From Bubalus kerabau (taxonomy: Eukaryota > Chordata > Mammalia > Artiodactyla > Bovidae): DNA of 64,000 nt. Position numbers and translations under genes: made by a program. The stretch is from the NCBI RefSeq assembly GCF_029407905.1, contig NC_073630.1:43487001-43551000 (forward strand), read 5' to 3'. Shown in pieces: positions 11,991-22,249 of the stretch. Each line of letters begins with the position of its first letter. Position 1 is the stretch's first letter. The notes under the pieces are model-generated. The model had not been told where the DNA came from, did no database searches, and saw only the letters and a program-made list of their open reading frames with translations.

Positions 11991-13561
11991 CTTGTGATCC
12001 ACACAGTCAAAGTCTTTGGCATAGTCAATAAAGCAGAAATAGATGTTTTTCTGGAACTCTCTTGCTTTTTCAATGATCCAGCGGATGTTCACAATTTGAT
12101 CTCTGGTTCCTCTACCTTTTCTGAAACCAGCTTGAACATCTGGAAGTTAACAGTTCACCTATTGCTGAAGTCTGGCTTGGAGAATTTTAAGCATTACTTT
12201 ACTAGCGTGTGAGATGAGTGCAATTGTGGGGTAGTTTGAGCATTCTTTGGTATTGCCTTTCTTTGGGATTGGAATGAAAACTGACCTTTTCCAGTCCTGT
12301 GGCCACTGCTGAGTTTTCCATATTTGCTGGTATATTGAGTGCAGCACTTTCACAGCATCATCTTTCAGGATTTGAAATAGCTCAACTGGAATTCCATTAC
12401 CTCCACTAGCTTTGTTTGTAGTGATGCTTCCTAAGTCTCACTTGACTTCACATTCCAGGATGTCTGGCTCTAGGTCAGTGATCATACCATTGTGATTATC
12501 ATCTGTGTGGATCCCAATAAAGTGTGGAAAATTCTGAAAGAGATGGGCATACCAAATCACCTGACCTACCTCTTGAGAAACCTGTATGCAGGGCAGGAAG
12601 CAAAAGTTAGAACTGGACATGGAACAACAGACTGGCTCCAAATAGGAAAAGGAGTACGTCAAGGCTGTATATTGTCACCCAGCTTATTTAACTTATATGC
12701 AGAGTACATCATGAGAAACACTGGACTGGAAGAAACACAAGCTGGAATCAAGATTGCCGGGAGAAATATCAATAACCTCAGATATGCAGAGGACACCACC
12801 CTTATGGCAGAAAGTGAAGAGGAACTAAAAAGCCTCTTGATGAAAGTGAAAGAGGAGAGTGAAAAAGTTGACTTAAAGCTCAACATTCAGAAAACGAAGA
12901 TCATGGCATCTGGTCCCATCACTTCATGGCAAATAGATGGGGAAACAGTGGAAACTGTCAGACTTTATTTTTCTGGGTTCCAAAATCACTGCAGATTTTG
13001 GTGATGCAGCCATGAAATTAAAAGACACTTACTCCTTGGAAGGAAAGTTATGACCAACCTAGACAGCATATTGAAAAGCAGAGACATTACTTTGCCAACA
13101 AAGGTCCACCCAGTCAAGGTTATGGTTTTTCCAGTGGTCATGTATGGATGTGAGAGTTGGACTATAAAGAAAGCTGAGCACCAAAGAATTGCTGCTTTTG
13201 AACTGTGGTGTTGGAGAAGACTCTTGAGAGTCCCTTGGACTGCAAGGAGATCCAACCAGTCCATCCTAAAGGAGATCAGTCCTGGTTGTTCATTCAAAGG
13301 GCTGATGTTGAGGCTGAAACTCCAACACTTTGGCCACCTGATGTGAAGAGCTGACTGATTGGAAAAGACCCTGATGCTGGGAAAGATTGAGGGCAGGAGG
13401 AGAAGGGGATGACAGAGGATGAGATGATTGGATGGCATCATTGACTCGATGGATGTGGTTTTGGGTGGACTCCGCGAGTTGGTGGTGGACAAGGAGGCCT
13501 GACGTGCTGTGGTTCATGGAGTCACAAAGACATGACTGAGCAACTGAACTGAACTGAACTG
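11991..13561 (+). mobile_element. BovB LINE with inverted 5' part (twin priming)
   Basis: One BovB insertion of about 1.57 kb in two opposite orientations. 11993-12502 reads BovB on the minus strand (RT N-terminal half), and 12503-13561 reads BovB on the plus strand (RT palm to the 3' end, tail of ctgaa-type repeats). The two parts meet at the same coding position: the 'gtgtggatc' sequence is present near the junction and, inverted, at the outer left end. The duplication attgactttt (11981-11990 and 13562-13571) flanks the whole composite, so it arose in one insertion, the classic twin-priming 5' inversion. Confidence 0.9.
12503..13360 (+). pseudogene. BovB reverse transcriptase remnant, plus part
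   Basis: Non-LTR retrotransposon reverse transcriptase of the RTE clade. The frame 12492-13004 shows the RT stretch with 'GKGVRQGCILSPSLFNLY' and the catalytic-core region, where the family Y-A-D-D box reads YAEDT: the first catalytic aspartate is retained only in altered form (D to E at the second acidic position). After a frame break near 12990, the C-terminal region continues at 13050-13346. The N-terminal part of the RT lies inverted at 11993-12502 and cannot be translated with it. The first dozen residues of the open frame come from the junction, so the ATG at 12492 is not an authentic start. Confidence 0.88.
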
Positions 13562-13734
13562 ATTGACTTTTAGGAAGATATGTATAACTGTTGCTATCTA
13601 AGTAATAAATTAAGAATCCTCCCTGTGTTTTTAAAGTTTGGGAAAATTAAAATTTTCCATTTTGTTTCATGAATTGAAAGGATTTTTTTTTTTCAACATC
13701 AGTAGTGTCTGCTCTCTACATTCAAAATTACTTT

Positions 13735-14640
13735 TTTAAAATTTTTTCTGGATTATAATTGATTTACAATGTTGTGTTAGTTTCAGGTCTACAGCAAAGT
13801 GAATCATATGAATATATGTTATATTTATACATATATTCACCCATTTTTAGACTCTTTTTCCCATATAGTTCATTATAGAGTGTTGAGTAGAGTTCTGTTA
13901 TACAACAGGTCCTTATTAGTTGTCCATTTTGTATATAGTAGTGTGTAACATCAATCCCAAACTCCCAGTTTATTCCTCTCCTCTTACCCCCTGGTAACAA
14001 TAAGTTTGTTTTCCACATCTATAACTCTTTCTGTTTTGTCAGTAAGTTCATTTGTACCCTTTTTTTGTAAGAACCACCCTTTTATAGATTACACATATGA
14101 ACGATATCATATGATATTTGTCTTTCTCTGTCTGACTTCACTACTTCACTCAGGATGACAATATCTATATCCACCCATGGTGCTGCAAATGGCTTTATTT
14201 TGTTTTCAGGCCGAGTAACATCCCATTGTATATATGTACCACATCTTCCTTATTCGTTCCTGTGTCAATGAATTCTTAGGTTTGCCTCCATGTTTTGGCT
14301 AGATAATGTTGCTATGAACATAGAGGTGAAGTTATCTTTTTGAATTATAGTTTTTTCTGGATATATGACCAGGAGTGGGATTTCTAGGTCATGTGATAGC
14401 TCTATTTTTTAGTTTTTTAAGGACCTTACAAACTGTTGTCCATCCTGGCTCTTACAATTTACATTCCCACCAAGAATATAGGAGGGTTCCGTTTCCTCCC
14501 AACCCTCTCCAGCATTTACTGCATAAAGATTTTTTGATAATGGCCATTCTGAATGGTGTGAGGTGATACCTCATAACAGTTTTGATTTTAATTTCTTTAA
14601 TAATTAGTGATGTTGAGCAGATGCCTTCATAACTATTATT
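13735..14640 (-). mobile_element. old L1 3' region, antisense
   Basis: Antisense L1 covering the 3' UTR and end of ORF2. Recognisable blocks include 'ttgatttacaatgttgtgtt', 'actcaggatgacaatatcta', 'ttgtatatatgtaccacatc' and 'aagaatataggagggttcc'. ORF2 is interrupted by many stops. It is older than the L1 copies at 8.4 kb and 60.8 kb, with a different 3' UTR. Confidence 0.8.
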
Positions 14641-15585
14641 GGAGGTGAACCAAGGGGCTAATTATTATGTCTACAGTAAGGAAGATTGAGTGGCATTACA
14701 AAAACATCTTTTTATGCACCTGCAGATGAATTTCCTTCTAATCTTAGTCATTTTTCTCCTTAAGAACTGTTTGATTTTATTTAATAAGATACTTCAATTT
14801 CTAAAACCAATTAAGATTCCCTGTATACACTAGTTGCAAGAAAGTTTAGATATAACTCTAAAGACTACTATGAGGAATTAGAGCAAGGACACGGGAAGTA
14901 AGGCTTGGTTGCCAGAGCGATTTTATTTATTCCATAAATGTGTGATTTCATGTAAACTCTGTTCAGACTATCAGAAATTTTACAAACACATACACAGGGA
15001 ATACACAAACAATTTTTTACAAAAGTAGGTCCATAATCTAGCCACTTTTGGCTAGAATGAGTCCCTTTTAAAGGGGAATAATTGAGCAAAGTGTCCAGTA
15101 TCCACATTACCTTCTATTGGCCCACTTCACTCACTTACATCATCTGCCTGCTTCCCATTACCTATTTGGTTTTGTGCCCTTTGTTTTTTTTTGGTATATG
15201 TTTTCCTCATTTCTGCCTCAATTTCATGTTATTTCTCTTATTTATTTACTTTTTCCCTTTCATTTTTACCTAATTTATAATATTTTCCTATATATTATTG
15301 GTTTTCAATCTTAGTAAAAGTTGAGGTATGAATAAAAGAAACAAATGCTGATTAAGTGTGACTTAACATATTACCCAGTTAAGTATTTCCATATTTCTTC
15401 CGCTTGCAACATTATATAATATTTTTTTAGGCTATTTCAAATCCTTTCCAAATTGAGATAAGGGACTCATAAAGCCAATCTTAACTTTTTGAAAATCAAA
15501 TTTTTACCAGTGCTGTCTTTAGACAGTTCCACTGGATCCTGTTTGGCTGAAACATGGTCACAGAAGCATACAAAAATACATGGGT
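14641..15585. other. unassigned AT-rich interval
   Basis: No confident element. The pyrimidine-rich stretch at 15110-15310 encodes hydrophobic-looking open frames that are composition artefacts. Confidence 0.45.
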
Positions 15586-16107
15586 GTGATGGTTAATTTT
15601 ATGTGTCAACTTGGGTAGACCATGGGTTGCCCAGCTGTTTGGTCAAATATATTCTGGGTGTTTCTATGACAGTATTTTGGATGAGATTAACATTTCATTA
15701 GGTAGATTTTTACTAAAGTAGGTTGCCTTCATAATATGTGTGGGCCTTATCCAATGAATTGAAAACACCTGAACAAAATAGAACAACATAGAACAAATAT
15801 ATTGGCCTCTCCTGAGCAAGAGAGAATTTTCCATCAGACAGCTTTCAGACTTCATCTACATTATTGGCTCATTTTTATTCTATAGCTGACTGTCTTTATA
15901 CTGGAATTACAGCATTACCTCTTCTGGGTCTCCAGCCTGCAATCCCAACCTGCACATTGGACTTGCCAACAGCCATGATCACACGAGGCAATTCTTTATA
16001 ATAAATCTTTCTCTTGTTCTCTCTATCTACACACACACACACACACATACACACACACACACACACATTCTATTAGTTCTGTTTCTCTGGAGAACTTTGA
16101 CTAAAAT
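15586..16107 (+). mobile_element. MLT2-like ERVL LTR
   Basis: Begins 'tgatggttaattttatgtgt' and ends 'ctctggagaactttgactaa', the two ends typical of MLT2-type ERVL LTRs. A poly(A) signal (ataataaatc) sits near 15999-16008, followed by a CA microsatellite (16029-16067) in the usual variable AT-repeat position. No ERVL internal sequence adjoins it. No clear target duplication survives. Confidence 0.7.
16029..16067 (+). repeat. (CA)n microsatellite
   Basis: About 19 CA units with one TA interruption, inside the MLT2-like LTR. Likely length-polymorphic. Confidence 0.95.
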
Positions 16108-16479
16108 AATGAGTTCAGATTTCCTTATTTAACTGAATTTCCAGGTGACACAAAGAACCATCTGGCTATGATGAGATTTCAGAAGTCAACTATGTGGTTA
16201 CCTTCTTTAAGGTCTGAAGTGAGGAAGAGAGAATTTTTTTCTTCTTCTTTCTTGGAATTCTTGAGCATTCAATGTTTGCTTCATGCTTTTTTTTTTTTTT
16301 TTAATCTGCTGTTTATTGAGTCCTTTCTAAGTTTGGGAAGTTATAGTAGTTTACTATATAACTTAACTGCCTTCTTCATTTTAGGCTTTTTCAATAGAAA
16401 ATGCCTTAGACTGGATGTTTTAAACAACATATATTTATTTATCGTAATTCTAGAGAGTGGATAGTACAAGATTAAGGTG

Positions 16480-16735
16480 CTGGCAGACTTCGTGTCTTGT
16501 GAGAGCTTGGTTCTTCTTTCACAGGTGGCCATCATTTCCTGGTGTTCTAAGTTGGTAGAAGAGTCAAGAGAGGTCTCTGGGTCTCTTTTATAAAGGCACT
16601 AATCCCATTTATGAGTGTTCTATCCTAATGACCTAATTATCCACCGAAGGTCCAACTTTCTAATATCAGCACACTGGGGACTTTAATATATGAATTGTGC
16701 AAGGACCCTAAACTCCAGTTCACAATATTAACATA
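16480..16735 (-). mobile_element. MLT1/MaLR-like LTR fragment
   Basis: Antisense MaLR-type LTR: 'tataaaggcactaatcccat', 'tgacctaattatccaccgaa' and 'aatatatgaattgtgcaagg' appear in the order expected for the reverse complement of an MLT1 LTR. The start and end are eroded. Confidence 0.6.
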
Positions 16736-16744
16736 TGCTATTTC

Positions 16745-16890
16745 ATTTAATTCATTCAACAACTCTGGAAGTTAGGTATTATTTTCTTCTTTTTAAAGAT
16801 GAGCCAACTGAGAGAAGAGAAGTTAAGTACATTTCTTGAGGTCACATGGGCAGGAAGAGGTTCAGTCCAAGCTAACCCTAGGTTGAGTTA
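16745..16890 (+). mobile_element. MIR SINE
   Basis: MIR core with good motif order: 'caacaactctggaagttagg', 'gatgagccaactgagagaag', 'aggtcacatgggcaggaaga'. It abuts the MLT1-like remnant. Confidence 0.7.
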
Positions 16891-17409
16891 CTTCAAGGAA
16901 CATACTGTTTTCCCTTCTTCCATATTTGTTAGTTGCCTCTCTGAAGAAGAAATTTCTTGCCCCCCAAAGCTAGCAAGATACAATACATTTAAGACTAGTA
17001 CCAATGACTGGAAACTTCCAAAGTGGACTGATATTATAATGAAAGTCTAGTAGAGAAACAAAGTTCTGGGAATAGACTAGGCAAAGGGCAAAAGGAATTT
17101 TTTATTTCCTTTCAAAAAATAGAATAAAATATTCACTCATTTGACACTCATGAGATAACATGCTTTTCTTTTAAATGACAATAGCCCCTTATTATTAAAA
17201 TTGAACAATCTATCATATCTTGGTAGAAGTTCTATATACTTGCTCCTCCCTTTCCTCTTACTCATTACAGTAGTATCTATTAGCTATAGAAACATGTTTT
17301 CTGTTCCTATAAAAACACCCTGCTTCAGACTCCTAAAGTTTCTGTTCTTTCTACCTAGGAGGTTTGTTCCTGGCTTATTTCAGGCTTGGCCCTTCCTTCT
17401 TCAGGACAC
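16891..17409. other. unassigned interval
   Basis: No recognised element or exon. The open frames at 16799-17050 and 17201-17455 lack family resemblance and run into repeats. Confidence 0.45.
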
Positions 17410-17722
17410 ATTTTATTTATTTATTTATTTATTTTTAATTTTATTTTATTTTTAAATTTTACATAATTGTATTAGTTTTGCCAAATATCAAAATGAATCC
17501 GCCACAGGTATACATGTGTTCCCCATCCTGAACCCTCCTCCCTCCTCCCTCCCCATACCAGCCCTCTGGGTTGTCCCAGTGCACCAGTCCCAAGCATCCA
17601 GTATCGTGCATCGAACCTGGATTGGCAACTCGTTTCATACATGATATTTTACATGTTTCAATGCCATTCTCCCAAATCTTCCCACCCTCTCCCTCTCCCA
17701 CAGAGTCCATAAGACTGTTCTA
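17410..17722 (-). mobile_element. L1 3' end, antisense
   Basis: Reverse complement of the same ruminant L1 3' UTR seen at 8385-8702 and 62180-62478 ('aatgaatccgccacaggtat', 'tcgtgcatcgaacctggatt'). The complement of its tail forms the (TTTA/TTTTA)n tract at 17410-17460. Confidence 0.92.
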
Positions 17723-18239
17723 TACGTAGCTTTCACTAAGGTATGTATTTAAGGTACCATCTAAGTAGCATCTTTCTCCTCCTATTTAGTCTCTCCTCTA
17801 TTACTCTATTTTACTTCTACTTATTGTACTTTGAAATAGTTCTTTTTAGAAAATAATTTATTTTTGTACTTGTGTCTGTAATTTTCTTTTGCCTTTTTCT
17901 GCATTTATTCTCTGCTTTTCTAATAATCATATAATGACTTGGGGAGGTAATTATCCTTCACTCTTTTATTTACAAACTTCTATTAAGGCATCTTAGCTAA
18001 GATGTTTTATATAATACAGGTCAAGTAGAAGTCCTCTTCCTGGAATAGAAACTTTCCATCAGTGTTTTGTTTTACTTCGTTTTGTTTGCTTTTATACAAA
18101 TCACCTGAGCAGCCTTTATTTTTATACTATTTTTTAGAGTTTTTTTGGTTTGATTTTGTGTTACTCCATACACTTTCATTATATTATTTCATTGTTGGCA
18201 TAAATTAAACAGAATCAACATCTGTAGTTATACTGCTCT
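17723..18239. other. unassigned interval
   Basis: T-rich, non-coding in appearance. No confident element. Confidence 0.45.
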
Positions 18240-18376
18240 GTTTCTGGAAAGCAAAATATAAGCTCCACAAGGGCAGATGCACTGCTTTTTGCACTAAGCA
18301 TCTGGAATAACATCTGTAGGTAACGTGCATCTAATTATGCTTTTTGAGTAATGAATGAATAATGAATGAATGAACT
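18240..18376 (+). mobile_element. L2 3' end with (AATG)n tail
   Basis: 'aagctccacaagggcagatg' and the terminal 'gaatgaataatgaatgaatg' repeat tract mark the 3' terminus of an L2 element. Confidence 0.6.
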
Positions 18377-18865
18377 TAGTCCACTGAGTTACTTGTAAAG
18401 GGTCCTCAAAGCCACAGTAATTGGGTCCAAGATGGACACCTGTTTCTAGCTTTAACTCCTTTGTAATGAGTTTGTTCTGACATTATGTATTCTTGTCTCC
18501 CTAAAAGACTCTGAAGCCTTCCTTCTCTATTCCTGGCACTCATTGTCATTTGATGCACAAGATGACATTTTCTAATTTACTGTAAAAACCGACACCAGAC
18601 TTGACTAGTCCAGCTTGCTAAGCTGTATTGCTTTGAGCAAGTTACTTTTGTGTGTTTGTGTGCTCAGTGGCTCAGCTGTGTCTGATTCTTTGAGGTCCCA
18701 TGGACTGTAGCCCACCAGGCTCCTCTATCCACAGACTTTTCCAGGCAAGAATGCTGGAATGGGTTGTCATTTCCTACTCCAGGGTATCTTCTTGACTCAG
18801 GGATCAAACCCACATCTTGCAACTCCAGCACTGGCAGATGTACTCTTTACCACTAACACCACCTG

Positions 18866-19593
18866 ACATACTCCTTTTCCTATCTGGAACCAGTCTGTTG
18901 TTCCATGTCCAGTTCTAACTGTTGCTTCCTGACCTGCATACAGGTTTCTCAAGAGGCAGGTCAGGTGGTCTGGTATTTCCATCACTTCCAGAATTTTCCA
19001 CAGTTTATTGTGATCCACACAGTCAAAGGCTTTGGCATAGTCAATAAAGCAAAAATAGATGTTTTTCTGGAACTCTTTTGCTTTTTCCATGATCCAGCAG
19101 ATGTTGGTAATTTGATCTCTGGTTCCTCTGCCTTTTCTAAAGCCAGCTTGAACATCTGGAAATTCATGGTTCACGTATTGCCAAAGCCTGGCTTGGAGAA
19201 TTTTGAGCATTACTTTACTGGCGTGTGAGATGATTGCAATTGTACGGTAGTTTGAGCATTCTTTGGCATTGCCTTTCTTTGAGATTGGAATGAAAACTGA
19301 CTTTTTCCAGTCCTGTGGCCATTGCTGAATTTTCCAAATTTGCTGGCATATTGAGTGCAGCACTTTCACAGCATCATCTTTCAGGATTTGAAATAGCTCA
19401 ACTGGAATTCCATCACCTCCACTAGCTTTGTTCATAGTGATGCTTCCTAAGGCCCACTTGACTTCACATTCCAGGATGTCTGGCTCTAGGTGAGTGATCA
19501 TATCATTGTGATTATCTTGGTTGTGAAGATCTTTTTTGTACAGTTCTTCTGTGTATTCTTGCTGCCTCTTCTTAATATCTTCTGCTTCTGTAG
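18866..19593 (-). pseudogene. BovB RT N-terminal half, open but chimeric frame
   Basis: The minus-strand frame 19726..18797 (309 codons) is uninterrupted. Its middle is genuine BovB: the region before and within the RT, with 'NKASGGDGIPVELFQ', 'AGFRKGRGTRDQI' and the first catalytic motif 'FIDYAKAFDCVDHNKLW'. Its first ~45 residues are antisense translation of the BovB 3' tail beyond the inversion junction, and its last ~23 come from the antisense Bov-tA. The palm motif with the Y-x-D-D box is absent. It is a retrotransposon fragment, not a gene. Openness over the RT part suggests a fairly recent insertion. Confidence 0.88.
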
Positions 19594-19703
19594 GACGTGA
19601 ATTTGAGTGAACTCCGGGAAATGGTGATGGACAGGAAGGCTTGGTGTGCTGCAATTCATGGGGTCGCAAAGAGTCGGGCATGACTGAGCAACTGACTGAA
19701 CTG
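18866..19703 (+). mobile_element. BovB LINE with inverted 5' part, nested in a SINE
   Basis: Second twin-primed BovB. 18866 to about 19593 carries the RT region on the minus strand. About 19594-19703 carries the BovB 3' end on the plus strand ('tgaatttgagtgaactccgg' to 'ctgagcaactgactgaactg'). The inversion junction lies near 19593. The flanking imperfect 11-bp duplication inside the Bov-tA shows both parts came in together. Confidence 0.85.
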
Positions 19704-19722
19704 CACACCACTTGGGAAGTCC

Positions 19723-20679
19723 ACACAAGTTGCTTAAGTACTGTCTAAATCTGTTACCCTTTATGCAAAATGGAGATAATGAAATTTACAATCTCACAGT
19801 TAATGCTAGAAGTTCACCAAGCCCTATTTTATTTTCTTTCTCGGCATTCATTAAGGCTCTTTGTCAAGCTTTTACAGTGAGTCAGGGGTAACATGACTGT
19901 AGTTAGAAATAATTCATGCTATTTTCAAGCCTGACTCCTGAAATTTTAAGTTCAGTCCTACACAAACACTTTTTTCCTGGTCTATCAGCCATATGACTTC
20001 TGGTGGAGAATTCCAAGGACCCAGTGGCTAGTCAAGGAAAATGAATCTCAGTAGCCTTTGAATGACTATATTTTATCTTGATGTGAGCACGTGGTAAAAC
20101 TTTATTTAATTAAATTGCTAAGATTTGCCTTTTAAAAAAATTATGGCATATAACCTAACCTGAGTAGACTTATAATTACAAGGGTTCTTATGAGAATTAC
20201 TTAGGATAAAATTCAGTACCCGTCTCATAGGGAAATTCAATAATATGTTACTCACTCTTTTCTTCCATTCTTTTTTACCCTGTTCACTTGGAAAAATCTA
20301 TATATCTTTGCCAGCCCAGTTTTATACCTTTTAATCACTGACATAAAAACTGTCCTCTTTCTTTATTGGATTATAAATATTATGTATTTTTTTATCCCAA
20401 TCTGTGGAAACTTCTCCATCAACTAATTTTCCTTTGAAACTTTTCTTTTTCAGTGGTTCTGCTCTGGCTATGAATATGCTATCATTTCATACATTCATTA
20501 GGAAATCATTTCATTTCTGCTATGCCATTAATCTACATTCACTTCTATATGTCACAGAAAAAATTCTATTGAAAAAGTGATCTATATTTCCTCTCTCAAG
20601 TTGCCCACTACTTTTTCACTTAGTTTGTTTGATTTTTCATCTCCTTCATTCAACTTGAAATGTTTTCTCAGAGGTCACT
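19723..20679. other. unassigned interval
   Basis: AT-rich with no confident element and no exon-like frame. Confidence 0.45.
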
Positions 20680-20968
20680 CATTTTTTAAATGGCCAAATT
20701 ATATTAGCAGTTTTCCTTGACTTCTCTTTATCATTGAAATTGTTGACCCAAGTCCCCTTGTTTGGCTAGAACTGTAGTAATCAGCTTTGGTAACTAATTT
20801 TAGTCTCCCTCCTTACGACAATTGTGTTACCTAGCATCTTGGCCCTTGGACTTCTTTGAAAATTCAGGCACATTTAGGGTTTTCACAGTTCACAGCAGTG
20901 CCTCCTAGTTAATATATTTCTAGTCCTAACCTGTCTTTGGGGATCCTCCTGGACATTCTACCAGACAT

Positions 20969-21231
20969 GCTGCTGCTGCTGCTGCTGCTGCTAAGTCGCT
21001 TCAGTCGTGTCCGACTCTGTGCGACCCCATAGACAGCAGCCCACCAGGCCCCGCCGTCCCTGGGATTCTCCAGGCAAGAACACTGGAGTGGGTTGCCATT
21101 TCCTCCTCCAATGCATGAAAGTGAAAAGTGAAAGTGAAGTCACTCAGTCGTGTCCGACTCTTAGCGACCCCATAGACTGCAGCCTACCAGGCTCCTCCGT
21201 CCATGGTATTTTTCAGGCAAGAGTACTGGAG
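20969..21231 (-). mobile_element. BOV-A2 SINE with (GCT)n
   Basis: Antisense BOV-A2. The inverted tail forms (TGC)8 at about 20968-20992, followed by both monomers ('gtcgtgtccgactctgtgcg' and 'gtcgtgtccgactcttagcg'). Truncated after 'gcaagagtactggaga'. Low divergence indicates a young copy. Confidence 0.94.
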
Positions 21232-21719
21232 AGGAATCACCCGTAAAAATCTCTTTGTTAAGACCAACATTTTCCTCCTGTTAAACTATTCTGAACATGT
21301 CTAAATCTCAACTCCTTATTACCACCCTGACTATCTCTTCATTTTAAATATCCTAAGTGGCATTTTTTCAAACCATTCAAGTTTGAAACTATAAACCATC
21401 AGTTATTTATTATTTTTTCTCATTCATTGCATTCAATTATTTGAATCATTTCCTCTTCAAAATATCTTGAATATGTTTTTATTTTCATCTATTGGCTCAT
21501 GAATGGCAGCACCAACTCAATTGCTCAAACCAGAAAAAAATGTCCCATCCTTAATTATTTCCACTCCCTCCTCCCAAAATTGCAACAATTCACCAACTTC
21601 TACAAATTTCAGTTATGAAACATTGTTTGTTTGCTTCTTTATTTGTCCATTCTCACTGTCAGTATCCTGGATTAACCTCCCATCTTCTGTCATCACTATC
21701 ACTCTGAAAAGTTTTATCT

Positions 21720-21757
21720 GGTTTTTTTTTTCTTTCTTTTTTTTTTTTTTTTTTTTT
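21720..21757 (+). repeat. T-rich simple repeat
   Basis: A poly(T)/(TTTC)n tract. It explains the poly-Phe and poly-Lys stretches in the open frames on the two strands. Confidence 0.95.
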
Positions 21758-21982
21758 ACCATAGTCACACTTTCATCCCACTCAAATCCCCGAAATCCAT
21801 TATTCATAGGCTAACCAGAGTGGCATTTCTATAGTCGAATCTAATCACCTCCTACTGTCTTTCAAAGACTTCCCATGGTATTCAGTGTTAAGTGTAGAGT
21901 CCTTAGGAAAGCTTGTGCAGTTTCCATGTCTGGAGCCCCACTTCATCTTTTGTTTTCAATCACACTGATTTTTCAAGCAACA

Positions 21983-22122
21983 ATACTTACTTATTATTGG
22001 TAGGTTTTTTCCTTTAGCTGCATTGCACGGTTTGTGGATTCTTAGTTCCCTGACCAGGGATTGAATTCTGATGCTCAGCAGTAAAAGTGTTGAGTCCTAG
22101 CCACTGGACCACCAGGAAATTT
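21983..22122 (-). mobile_element. CHR-type SINE
   Basis: Antisense CHR with eroded tail: 'gctgcattgcacggtttgtg', 'ccctgaccagggattgaatt', 'cctagccactggaccaccag'. Older than the copy at 1310. Confidence 0.85.
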
Positions 22123-22249
22123 TCCACTAGTACTTTTTGAACGTGCTATAGTGTCATCTGTCTCCAGGTCTACATGTATGCCCTTTTTCTGCAATAAAAC
22201 ATTCACTGCCCTCAGCCATTTATCTACATAACTGCAACTCATCTCTGGT

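Larger units (their letters stand above)
18651..19722 (-). mobile_element. Bov-tA SINE split by a BovB
   Basis: The body and most of the head of an antisense Bov-tA lie at 18651-18865, and its last bases (ggaagtcc) at 19715-19722. The gap is the BovB at 18866-19703, whose target duplication (aacaccacctg 18855-18865; cacaccacttg 19704-19714) lies in the SINE's own tRNA-like head. Confidence 0.85.
21240..22240 (+). mobile_element. L2 LINE body, degenerate
   Basis: Scattered blocks resemble the ORF2/3' region of LINE2 ('ctaatcacctcctactgtct', 'tcaaagacttcccatggtat', 'tctggagccccacttcatct'). An antisense CHR SINE interrupts it at 21983-22122. Tentative. Confidence 0.4.

Noticed and set aside
21503..21814. 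Open frame with a long poly-Phe stretch (and poly-Lys on the other strand)
   Set aside because: It is created by the T-rich tract at 21720-21757 in non-coding sequence.
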